Assembly (NCBI GenBank): GCA_031259035.1
Contig: JAIRLZ010000193.1
Coordinates: forward strand, 1-5,986
Origin: Treponema sp.
Lineage (GTDB): Bacteria; Spirochaetota; Spirochaetia; Treponematales; Breznakiellaceae
Direction: 5' to 3'
Length of the DNA: 5,986 bases
In this document: positions 1 through 5,637 of the stretch, piece by piece
Position numbering within the stretch: the first letter of the stretch is position 1
How the letters are laid out: each line of letters begins with the position of its first letter
The notes under the pieces: generated by a model
Database searches by the model: none
Told to the model about the DNA's origin: nothing
Seen by the model: only the letters and a program-made list of their open reading frames with translations
Position numbers and translations under genes: made by a program

Positions 1-191
1 CTAACAAGCATGCTCTTGACCATGTGGACGATCCCTGAAAGGCATCCGTTATAGGTCATTTGATGATCGCCGACAAACCGCCGTCCGCGGCAGGAACAGC
101 GGTGATTTTGGGCGCCGTCACGTTTTTTCCCGTTTCGGGTTATCTTAGGACTATGGCAACGGGGTCTCTTGAGTTCTATGGTGATTGACAT
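1..191 (-). CDS. IS1-family transposase, N-terminal part (runs off left edge)
   Basis: Reading leftward from ATG at 191-189 gives 63 codons without a stop before the window ends. The start MSITIELKRPRCHSPKI, then RNGKKRDGAQNHRCSCRGRRF and VGDHQMTYNGCLSGIVHM, matches the zinc-ribbon N-terminus of IS1-type transposases (InsA-like: CPxC, H-S, NGK, G-x-Q-N, C-x-x-C, R-x-F, then a GDH...Y.GC segment). This domain binds the element's terminal repeats; the catalytic domain would lie beyond position 1. Two expected zinc ligands read as Arg (residues 9 and 35), so the domain is probably not functional as read. It could be a decaying copy, or hold sequencing errors. The family call is from recognition of the motif pattern, not a search. 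Confidence 0.75.
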   Translation of the reverse strand, partial: MSITIELKRPRCHSPKITRNGKKRDGAQNHRCSCRGRRFVGDHQMTYNGCLSGIVHMVKSMLV

Positions 192-254
192 GATTTCATA
201 GTATTTCTTTGTGTCCCTGTTCTCATTACCCTTTATCATACTTTGTAGATCACC
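1..254 (-). mobile_element. IS1-family insertion sequence, one end only
   Basis: The transposase fragment reading out of the left edge implies an insertion sequence whose 5' end lies to the right of position 191. Read on the minus strand, the sequence starting near 254 begins GGTGATCTACAAAG. A GG-initial start about 60 bp ahead of the ATG is reasonable for an IS1-family terminal repeat. The exact end cannot be confirmed because the other end and the target duplication are outside the window. The end lies only about 10 bp from the stop codon of the neighbouring minus-strand gene (265-267). Confidence 0.45.
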
Positions 255-264
255 TCCCCTTTCC

Positions 265-718
265 TTAGTAATATATTACGGTTTCCGCGCCCCTCTTGTC
301 CGCCGGGGTGCCGGTGCCGAATCTGACAGGGATGTAGCTCCCCGCGCCCGCGTCCGCGCCCCTGCCGGTGGGCTGGCCGTCACTGCCAAGCTCCGGCTCG
401 TCGTCTGGCGTATTATACAGACCGTTCCTGCCCCCCCCCCCCCCCATGATCCGGGACGCCAAACGCTTGATATTTCAACTCAAACTGGAACAGCGCGTCC
501 ACGTCCCTTTGCGGGAGAGGGGCGACTTTATCAAACGAAATGTACAGGTTGTCTATTTCATACGTAGTGCCAGCCGTAACTATTTTTATGCAAAAAGACA
601 GCGTAGATTGTTCAAAGTCAACAGGAGAAAAGTAATCGGTGATATAACGGGGCCATAAGCGGACTGCCGGAGCGCCCACAAGGGTCAGAAACATATCGGG
701 ACGAATAGGAGCCGTCAT
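265..718 (-). CDS. Unrecognised gene split into two frames at a poly-G tract
   Basis: The first part starts at ATG 718-716, the only normal start after an in-frame TAG 12 bp upstream. It encodes about 91 residues (MTAPIRPDMFLTLVGAP..., ending ...FELKYQAFGVPDH), then five glycines from a run of 15 G, then QERSV and a stop at 413. In another frame the reading continues from the G-run as RNGLYNTPDDEPELGS...ADKRGAETVIYY and stops at 265. This second part keeps codon-like GC bias and a sensible composition (Gly, Asp, Thr, Pro), so it is probably the true C-terminus. A tract of 14 or 17 G would join the two into a protein of about 150 residues. No signal peptide or membrane segment is visible. I do not recognise the family; a phage structural origin is only a guess. 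As read, it makes a 101-residue short form. The ribosome-binding site is weak. Confidence 0.5.
431..445. repeat. 15-bp homopolymer tract (C on plus, G on minus)
   Basis: Fifteen consecutive C on the plus strand lie inside the minus-strand gene of 718-265, where they encode five Gly codons. Tracts of this length slip easily during replication and are also hard to sequence. Treponema pallidum is known to carry length-variable poly-G tracts that alter expression of surface-protein genes. At 15 G the upstream and downstream coding segments are out of frame. Confidence 0.95.
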
Positions 719-778
719 CTTGGCATCCGCCTAAATTAACGGCCTTAATTTTTTCATAAGATTAAATCTAAGCTCGCT

Positions 779-811
779 TTCCCAAAACTGTCACTCCGCG
801 CGTTTTGGGAA
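779..811. repeat. Perfect 10-bp inverted repeat (hairpin A)
   Basis: TTCCCAAAAC at 779-788 pairs perfectly with GTTTTGGGAA at 802-811 around a 13-nt loop. No T-run follows on either strand, so it is not a classical intrinsic terminator. The right arm continues as GTTTTGGGAACGGCT, which resembles the outer arm of the hairpin at 863-886 in inverse orientation. It may be one half of a dispersed palindromic repeat. Confidence 0.6.
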
Positions 812-862
812 CGGCTCTGTTGTATGCCCTTCATTTCTCTCCTCCTATAAGCGATATAGCCT

Positions 863-895
863 GTTCCAGAACTGAAGGTTTGGAACCGATTTTTT
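863..895 (+). terminator. Hairpin B followed by six T, terminator-like
   Basis: GTTCCAGAAC (863-872) pairs with GGTTTGGAAC (877-886) around a 4-nt loop, with one G-T pair and one mismatch. A run of six T begins at 890. On the plus strand this has the form of an intrinsic terminator, but no plus-strand gene ends just upstream. Read on the minus strand, its outer arm GTTCTGGAACAGGCT resembles the arm of hairpin A. Being a copy of a repeat is therefore as likely as a terminator function. Confidence 0.4.
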
Positions 896-1000
896 AATAT
901 ACCATATACCGGACGAACGCAAGCATTTCTCGACTGGAATTTCACGAATTTTTTACGGGGAATTTGGGTCTCGCCGGGGAACCGCGTCTGAATTGAACTA

Positions 1001-1739
1001 AGGCCTGTTCACACTAAGAAAATATGATATACTCAAGCTATGAAATTAACCGAATCCGCGAAAACGGCTGTAAATGGCGGGCGCTCCCTGAGACCTTCGG
1101 CCCTGGCATACCATCCGCGTCAGAATCAACCGGTGGGCTAAACACGGCGTGTTGGAACGGATTTTTCACGCCCTCCAGGAAGAACAGATGACAAACAGGC
1201 GGATAACCGTGGTTTCCCTGGATTCCACATCGGTAAAAGTACATCCTGACGCTGCCGGGGCATTAAAAAAAATGGGAGACAGACCATTGGGAAGAGCCGG
1301 GGAGTGTTGAGTGCGAAGACGCCTAATGGCGGCGGACGACCGACGCGCGGCGGGGTTTATCCTTTCAGGGAGGGGGGCGTCCGACGCGGTGGAAGGGCGG
1401 CTTTCGCCGGATGCCATCGGGAGGATAAAACATCCTGGTGAGGAGAGGCCGCCTTACCTGTTGATGGACCAGTCCTATGCGGATGACCGGACAAGGCCGC
1501 TGCCTTTGAATGGGGGTATAGCCCGGCGGCGCCTCCGAAGAAGCGCCGGGTACGCCTCTGGGAATAAGACAAAGAGATATATAAACAGAAGAACGAAGTG
1601 GAACGGATGTTCCGGGGGTTAAAGGGATGCCGGAGCATAGGAACGAGGCATGACAAGCTGGACATACTGTATTCCGCGTATATCTATCTGGCGTCTTATC
1701 GCCGGTTATTCTTTGTTTTCCAGTTGTGTGAACAGACCT
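1001..1739 (+). mobile_element. IS5-family (IS427-like) insertion sequence, decayed
   Basis: The left end AGGCCTGTTCACAC (1001-1014) and right end GTGTGAACAGACCT (1726-1739) are inverted repeats identical at 13 of 14 positions. Both sides carry TA (999-1000 and 1740-1741), consistent with a 2-bp target duplication. The interior encodes a recognisable IS5-family transposase on the plus strand in several broken pieces. The element is 739 bp, shorter than the 800-900 bp usual for this group, which agrees with an internal deletion near the transposase N-terminus. It cannot transpose on its own, but the ends could be recognised by a related active transposase elsewhere in the genome. Confidence 0.85.
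1040..1739 (+). pseudogene. IS5-family DDE transposase, disrupted
   Basis: The start MKLTES (ATG 1040) is the usual opening of IS427-like transposases. It is then fused, after loss of roughly 30-40 codons, to ENGCKWRALPETFG from 1060. A one-base loss near 1102 moves the frame to WHTIRVRINRWAKHGVLERI from 1104. A scrambled segment around 1298-1330 contains TGA at 1308. The same frame resumes with ADDRRAAGFILSG and LLMDQSYADDRTR. A frame change in the G-run at 1512-1516 leads to PPKKRRVRLWE, then TAA (1565-1567) where EYDKE is expected, then NEVERMFRGLKGCRS and TRHDKLDILYSAYIYLAS. The catalytic residues remain visible: Asp at 1221, Asp at 1467, and Glu at 1601 with Lys seven residues later. The last frame reads through the right inverted repeat without a stop. 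Not functional as read. Confidence 0.85.
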
Positions 1740-1740
1740 T

Positions 1741-1803
1741 AGAAGCCTTTCCGCAAATCGTAGAAACCTTTCCGCGGCTCGCGAAGGCTTCCAAGCGGCT
1801 TGC
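1741..1803 (+). repeat. Three degenerate 21-bp repeats (7-codon period)
   Basis: Units at 1741-1761, 1762-1782 and 1783-1803 follow each other without spacers. Units 1 and 2 share 16 of 21 bases (AGAARCCTTTCCGC core); units 2 and 3 share 12 of 21. In the plus-strand frame continuing from the transposase tail they read EAFPQIV, ETFPRLA, KASKRLA, a heptad pattern with regularly placed hydrophobic residues. The array abuts the right end of the IS element and lies just downstream of coaD. It could be the remnant of a repeat protein or of a non-coding minisatellite; no start or domain supports expression. Confidence 0.5.
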
Positions 1804-1804
1804 G

Positions 1805-1830
1805 GAGGGCGGGCGAGGCGCGCCCGCCTC
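1805..1830 (-). terminator. GC-rich hairpin overlapping the coaD stop
   Basis: GAGG-CGGGCG (1805-1815, with G1809 bulged) pairs with CGCCCG-CCTC (1821-1830) around the 5-nt loop AGGCG, giving 10 base pairs, nearly all G-C. On the minus strand the hairpin begins inside the coaD stop codon. There is no U-run after it, so it is not a textbook intrinsic terminator. It may instead slow polymerase, protect the 3' end of the operon mRNA, or mark a Rho-dependent end. Confidence 0.35.
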
Positions 1831-2308
1831 ATTCTTCTCCATACCTCGCTTTCAAAGCGCGAACGACAAAAGGAGGCGCCATAGAGGAAACATCGCCGTG
1901 AAACGAAGCGAGCTCCTTAATTGATGAAGAGCGGATTGTAAAATATTTTGGATCCGCCGGAATGATGATCGTCTCTATATTCGGGTCTATGGCTTTGTAC
2001 ATCAGGGAAAGTTCAAACTCGCGGGCAAAGTCTATGGAATCGCGCGCGCCCCGTATCAGAAGGCGCGTGGCATACTGTTTCATAAAATCGGCGATGAGCG
2101 AATCCCATACAAAAATTTTCACATTGTGAAACGGGCGCGCAAGCTCTTCCAGCATGTACACCCGCTCTTCCGTAGAAAAAAAATACTTCTTTTGCCTGTT
2201 TTCGGCGGCGACAACGAGGAGTTCGTCAAACATACCCGCGGCCCGCTCAATGAGGTTGCCATGCCCCAGTGTCGGCGGGTCGAAGGAACCCGGGAAAACC
2301 GCTTTCAT
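1829..2308 (-). CDS. coaD: Phosphopantetheine adenylyltransferase
   Basis: This cytoplasmic enzyme joins ATP and 4'-phosphopantetheine to give dephospho-CoA and pyrophosphate, the penultimate step of coenzyme A synthesis; family members are hexamers. The 159-residue product has normal length and all hallmarks. Residues 6-16 carry PGSFDPPTLGH, the nucleotidyltransferase (T/H)xGH motif, with Ser where many have Thr. K40/K41 match the phosphopantetheine-binding Lys, LIRGARDSIDF (84-94) holds the conserved Arg residues, and TIRSSSIKEL (124-133) is the C-terminal ISSSxxRE-type motif, here with Lys in place of Arg. The ATG at 2308-2306 begins 3 bp after the oppA-like stop codon and has only a weak Shine-Dalgarno sequence, so translation is probably coupled to the gene upstream. 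It is the last gene of the operon. Confidence 0.95.
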   Translation of the reverse strand: MKAVFPGSFDPPTLGHGNLIERAAGMFDELLVVAAENRQKKYFFSTEERVYMLEELARPFHNVKIFVWDSLIADFMKQYATRLLIRGARDSIDFAREFELSLMYKAIDPNIETIIIPADPKYFTIRSSSIKELASFHGDVSSMAPPFVVRALKARYGEE

Positions 2309-2311
2309 ACT

Positions 2312-4156
2312 TTAGTTTTTCGGCGCAAGCGCGACGCCAGGCAACGGTCTCAACAGGGCGAACCCAAGGTACTTAAACGGGTGAATATCCAGCATATTGG
2401 GATACCAGCCGGTAATTTCATTGGTGTCGACGACGTTTAGCGCGGGCGTATGGTATATGGGAAGCACAACGCCACGGTCAAGGAGCAGTTTTTCCGCTTG
2501 GGCAAGGGTGTTCATGCGGGGCGCCCCTTCCTCAGTCATGGATTTCTGCATCAGATCTTCATAATCCTGATCCCTGTACCCCGCTTCATTGAGATTGGAA
2601 TCCTGTCTGAACAACAGGAGGAACGTATAGGGATCGGCAAAGTCCCCTATCCACGACATAGACGCCACCTGGTAATCGTGATCTTTAAGGGAATCCGAAT
2701 AATTGTAAGGCGAAACCATTTTGATTTTTACCGGTACGCCCAACTTTTCCAACCACGCCGCGGCCATAATTTCCGCAATCCGTCTCGCCTCCGAATAGTC
2801 GCCGATTTTGACAACCAATTCAGGCAGCCCGGCGCCTTTTGGGTAGCCGGCGTCGGCAAGGAGCCGCAAAGCCTCGTCTATATCCGTCTTTGCCATGCCT
2901 TCTATATCAGGGTAGCCTTGAAGCGGAAGAACAAGCGTCTCAGCGGGCAGTATGTAATTCGCGCGAATTTCATTCCACGGCAGCGCCAGGGCGAGCGCCC
3001 TGCGCACCCGGTAATCGTTCCACGGGGCCACGTCCGATCTGATAAAGTAGTAATGCGTAGCGAACATGGGGTTAAGCTGTATGCCGGCGCGATCCGTAAG
3101 AGTGTCAAGGTTCATGCTTCCCGCAATCCAGCGGGCTTCGCCCGAATTCCACAATGCGGTGGCTTCATCATCATCATCAATAAATTTAATGATGATCTTC
3201 TTCAGTTTGACATTCAGGGCGTCCCAGTACAGAGGGTTTCTCTCAAACGCAACGTGTTGTTCATCGGTTTCGGTAATGATGAACGGTCCGTTGCTTATGA
3301 ATTTTTGGGGATCAAGTCCGCCGGAATCCAGCATGGCGCGGGTGTCTGGATGGACGACGCTAAAGGAGTGGTGGCAAAGCATACTGGGCAGAAACGCCGC
3401 GGGCGACGCAAGCGTTACGATCAACTTTCCTTCTTTCACCTGTATGCCCACCTGATCGGGATCCGTGAGATTGCCGACGCGGAAATCCTTCGCTCCTTCT
3501 ATAACATCGAAAAGGGACGAATAGGGCGCGTCGGGAATTGCCAGCAGGGAAAGCCACGAGGAACGGAAATCTTCCGCCGCAACCGGATCGCCGTTTGAAT
3601 ACCGTGCGTTTTCCCGTATTGTGAACGTCCACTGTTTTTTATCGGAAGAAATCTCGTACTTCGATATGACTCCCATGACGGGTCTCATGTTCATCGGATT
3701 GTACGTGAAAAGCCCTTCGTAAATGCCGGTGAAAATCTGCGCCTCGCTTGCGTACCACGCCTTCCTGAAATCAAATTCCACGCCGGATCCTACCGACATG
3801 GTCATAGTAAGCGTGTCGGGAACGTTGGAGGAAAAAAGCGGCTCCTCATAGCCGTTGGGAGAGCTTTCATCTGGCGATTCATCCTCCGGAGGACTTTCCG
3901 CCGGAACGTCCTCCGCCGCGCCGGACTCTTGCGGTTCAGGCTCACCGCTTGCCGCTTCGGGGACGGCTTCTTGTTCCGGCAATTCTGGAAATCGCTCGCT
4001 TTGCGCGCTTTGCCCGGCGGGCGGCGATCCTATACGCGACGGATCGAAGTTCGGTTGAGCTTGCGCCGGCGTCTGGGACGCCAACAACAACACAAGACAT
4101 ACAATTCCCGCAACACCGGGAGTTGCATACGATATTTTTACAGTTTTATGTATCAT
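2312..4156 (-). CDS. Exported oligopeptide-binding protein, OppA family (SBP_bac_5)
   Basis: This is a substrate-binding protein of peptide/nickel ABC importers (family 5), acting outside the inner membrane to deliver peptides to a permease. I start at ATG 4156 (614 residues) because AAAGGA lies 5 bp upstream; a GTG at 4177 would overlap the previous gene's stop. Residues 1-33 form a signal peptide (core GVAGIVCLVLLLAS, likely cleavage after AQA). There is no lipobox, so it appears to be a free periplasmic protein. Residues about 57-107 are a low-complexity Glu/Pro/Ser linker, not typical of the family. The binding domain follows: IYEGLFTYNP (145-154), WTFTIRENARYSNGDPVAAE (176-195, family signature) and, near the C-terminus, SWIGDFADPYTFL and LPIYHTPALNVV. 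No permease or ATPase genes are nearby, so it probably serves a transporter encoded elsewhere. Peptide preference cannot be read from sequence. Confidence 0.9.
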   Translation of the reverse strand: MIHKTVKISYATPGVAGIVCLVLLLASQTPAQAQPNFDPSRIGSPPAGQSAQSERFPELPEQEAVPEAASGEPEPQESGAAEDVPAESPPEDESPDESSPNGYEEPLFSSNVPDTLTMTMSVGSGVEFDFRKAWYASEAQIFTGIYEGLFTYNPMNMRPVMGVISKYEISSDKKQWTFTIRENARYSNGDPVAAEDFRSSWLSLLAIPDAPYSSLFDVIEGAKDFRVGNLTDPDQVGIQVKEGKLIVTLASPAAFLPSMLCHHSFSVVHPDTRAMLDSGGLDPQKFISNGPFIITETDEQHVAFERNPLYWDALNVKLKKIIIKFIDDDDEATALWNSGEARWIAGSMNLDTLTDRAGIQLNPMFATHYYFIRSDVAPWNDYRVRRALALALPWNEIRANYILPAETLVLPLQGYPDIEGMAKTDIDEALRLLADAGYPKGAGLPELVVKIGDYSEARRIAEIMAAAWLEKLGVPVKIKMVSPYNYSDSLKDHDYQVASMSWIGDFADPYTFLLLFRQDSNLNEAGYRDQDYEDLMQKSMTEEGAPRMNTLAQAEKLLLDRGVVLPIYHTPALNVVDTNEITGWYPNMLDIHPFKYLGFALLRPLPGVALAPKN

Positions 4157-4170
4157 AATAATCCTTTCCT
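4157..4170 (-). promoter_or_regulatory. Shine-Dalgarno site that fixes the oppA-like start
   Basis: On the minus strand AGGAAAGGA is followed by TTATT and ATG (4156-4154). The 5-bp spacing favours this ATG over the GTG at 4177, seven codons upstream, which would place the binding site inside the coding region. The 17-bp gap to the preceding stop codon (TGA, 4176-4174) is almost filled by this site. Confidence 0.8.
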
Positions 4171-4173
4171 TTA

Positions 4174-5574
4174 TCACTGTTTCGAAACGGCGATGCCGAG
4201 TTTCTTGAATTGCGTCTCTTCTTCTTTTTGAGTGGTATAATCACAGCGCTTTTGATTCGCTTTGATGAACGTCGTTTTAATGATTGACAATTCGGGTTTA
4301 ATACCTTTTACCCTGGAACGGTCGTCTTTGTCAACATTGGTTTTGAAGTACTCGTCCATAGCGGCGAGGGTCTTATACAGGGATTGCAGATAGCGGATAT
4401 TCTTTTCGAGGAAAACGAGGAGTTGATCTTCCTGCAACTCTTGCAATTTCGCAACGGCCGCGTCTTTGCCCACGGCAATTTGACTCAAGTTTTTAATCCG
4501 TTTGTCAATATCGGCGCGTAATGCGTTGAAACTCACCCGTTTCACGGACGAATGTCCCGCATGATCCCCATATTGCAGATCGTATACGACAGAATCAGTC
4601 TCCTTATGGAACAGTCTTCTGATAAAATGCCTGATTCTCTGCCCTAAAGCAATTTTTTTATGCGCAAGCAAAGCGTTGTTCTCATCAAGTTTAAGCGCCA
4701 CATCAGCCAATACGTGGGAAACTCCTCCAATTATCTGGACGCCTTCTATTAAATGTTGTTTTAACGGCGCGGCGGAAACAACTTCATCTTTTTCCTCCTC
4801 TTCACCAACCGCGAGAGATTTGAGGACCGCCTTCCGTAATTCCCCGCCGTCGCTTGAATGGTCTTCCTTGAAAATTTCCGCAATAAGCTCCGGGTAATAT
4901 GGAACGCCGGGCATCAAAGAGGGGAATTTTTTCTTTATTTGAGCCGGCGTTGGCATTTCGCCTTCCGAAAAGGCGGCGGCTATCGCGGCGCGCGCCTTCA
5001 GCTTATACACTTCTTTGTTAAAATTGGCGAACAGCTTCAATGAAGCTATCACACTGCCGCTGGTCCTCTCCAAATTGCACAATGATTCGTTGACAAGGCT
5101 TAACGACAGTGGATCAAGGTACATTTTTATCTTATTGGTGAACTCCAGCGCGTAATAGGTGTTTATGGAAGCGGAATTTGGAGAAAAACGAATCCAGTCG
5201 ATAAACTTTATCAAACCCAAAATGCGCTTAATGCGATCCATTGTAAAAAATTCGACATCATATTGATAAAAATTAACCAAAAAATCCAATTGGTTGTCAA
5301 AATTCGCAAACCGTACGCTCAGTTTATCCATTTTCTCCCCTTCAGCGAAGTTGCTGGTGTCAGGCGCCTGAATCTCTCTCACCTTCGTTTCCTGTTTGTA
5401 AGGATCTTCGTTGACAAGTCCTTTTTTAAGGAAGGCGTTGTACAATACGGAATAGGATGTTTGAAAAACGCGCAAATCTTCCTTTAGTTTCGGCACCTCA
5501 AATTCTTCAAGCCATCGGCGCCTATCGTCGACGGCATCCGCCAAAGTTTTGATATAACCGGTCAATTCACTCAT
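4174..5574 (-). CDS. Spirochaetal helical protein of unknown function (DUF5312-like candidate)
   Basis: The product from ATG 5574-5572 has 466 residues, starting MSELTGYIKTLADAVDDRRR. The open frame extends 28 codons further up, to 5658, but that would overlap the divergent lipoprotein gene and add an unlikely N-terminus, so I prefer the internal ATG. There is no signal peptide or membrane segment, which points to the cytoplasm. Composition is rich in Lys, Glu, Leu and Ala with long predicted helices; coiled-coil character is plausible near residues 15-45 and in the C-terminal third (ALRADIDKRIKNLSQIAVGK, then a Leu/Glu/Lys-rich stretch). I recognise no catalytic motif. It resembles the treponemal proteins grouped as DUF5312, from memory and unchecked. 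It is the first gene of an apparent operon with the OppA-like protein and coaD, 17 bp ahead of the former. It lacks a clear Shine-Dalgarno site. Confidence 0.75.
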   Translation of the reverse strand: MSELTGYIKTLADAVDDRRRWLEEFEVPKLKEDLRVFQTSYSVLYNAFLKKGLVNEDPYKQETKVREIQAPDTSNFAEGEKMDKLSVRFANFDNQLDFLVNFYQYDVEFFTMDRIKRILGLIKFIDWIRFSPNSASINTYYALEFTNKIKMYLDPLSLSLVNESLCNLERTSGSVIASLKLFANFNKEVYKLKARAAIAAAFSEGEMPTPAQIKKKFPSLMPGVPYYPELIAEIFKEDHSSDGGELRKAVLKSLAVGEEEEKDEVVSAAPLKQHLIEGVQIIGGVSHVLADVALKLDENNALLAHKKIALGQRIRHFIRRLFHKETDSVVYDLQYGDHAGHSSVKRVSFNALRADIDKRIKNLSQIAVGKDAAVAKLQELQEDQLLVFLEKNIRYLQSLYKTLAAMDEYFKTNVDKDDRSRVKGIKPELSIIKTTFIKANQKRCDYTTQKEEETQFKKLGIAVSKQ

Positions 5575-5580
5575 TGTTTC

Positions 5581-5609
5581 AGTATAATACAAGCGTTTAA
5601 TTAAAGCAA
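5581..5609 (-). promoter_or_regulatory. Probable promoter of the three-gene operon
   Basis: On the minus strand TTGCTT (5609-5604) and TATACT (5586-5581) are separated by 17 bp, the ideal sigma-70 spacing; the -10 matches the consensus at five of six positions. Only six bases separate the -10 from the ATG at 5574, so the predicted transcription start falls on or next to the start codon. This would give a leaderless mRNA and fits the lack of a Shine-Dalgarno site before that ATG. Confidence 0.5.
5583..5588 (+). promoter_or_regulatory. Candidate -10 element for the divergent lipoprotein gene
   Basis: A perfect TATAAT lies 49 bp before the ATG at 5638, a normal distance for a 5' leader of about 40 bases. 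No good -35 hexamer is seen at the right distance. It overlaps the minus-strand -10 by four bases, so the two promoters could compete for RNA polymerase. Confidence 0.4.
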
Positions 5610-5637
5610 TACATATAACGACTCCTTTATATAAGGT

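Larger units (their letters stand above)
719..1000. other. Intergenic stretch without a convincing gene
   Basis: No reading frame here looks coding. The longest, a 63-codon minus-strand frame at 945-754, has Arg/Ser-rich composition, no recognisable motif, and crosses both hairpins. The stretch holds two related inverted repeats (779-811 and 863-886) and AT-rich sequence. It ends at the TA that flanks the IS5-family element. Confidence 0.6.

Noticed and set aside
34..166. Short plus-strand open stretch (…VIGHLMIADKPPSAAGTAVI…)
   Set aside because: It lies opposite the IS1-type transposase frame, whose zinc-ribbon pattern is much more specific.
368..658. 96-codon plus-strand frame across the C tract, with polyproline
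   Set aside because: It is opposite the split minus-strand gene; the proline run is only the C homopolymer read in this frame.
754..945. 63-codon minus-strand frame
   Set aside because: It crosses both hairpins, has no motif and no good ribosome-binding site, and its composition does not look coding.
1741..1803. CRISPR array
   Set aside because: The units adjoin without spacers, are only 21 bp and diverge from each other. No cas gene is present.
1365..1832. 155-codon minus-strand frame downstream of coaD
   Set aside because: It is antisense to the transposase remnant and rich in Arg, Pro and Ser. The plus-strand pieces show real transposase motifs.
2450..3598. 382-codon plus-strand open frame opposite the OppA-like gene
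   Set aside because: It is fully antisense to a gene with clear family motifs, has no recognisable domain and a composition (many Arg, Ile, His, Phe) typical of a shadow frame.
4154..4177. GTG at 4177 as start of the OppA-like protein
   Set aside because: The strong Shine-Dalgarno AAAGGA lies downstream of this GTG and is correctly spaced for the ATG at 4156, which also gives the cleaner signal peptide.
5597..5628. AAAGGAG plus ATG at 5614 on the minus strand as a start for the first operon gene
   Set aside because: That ATG is in a different frame and reads only MYCFN before a stop. It could be a tiny leader but nothing else supports it.
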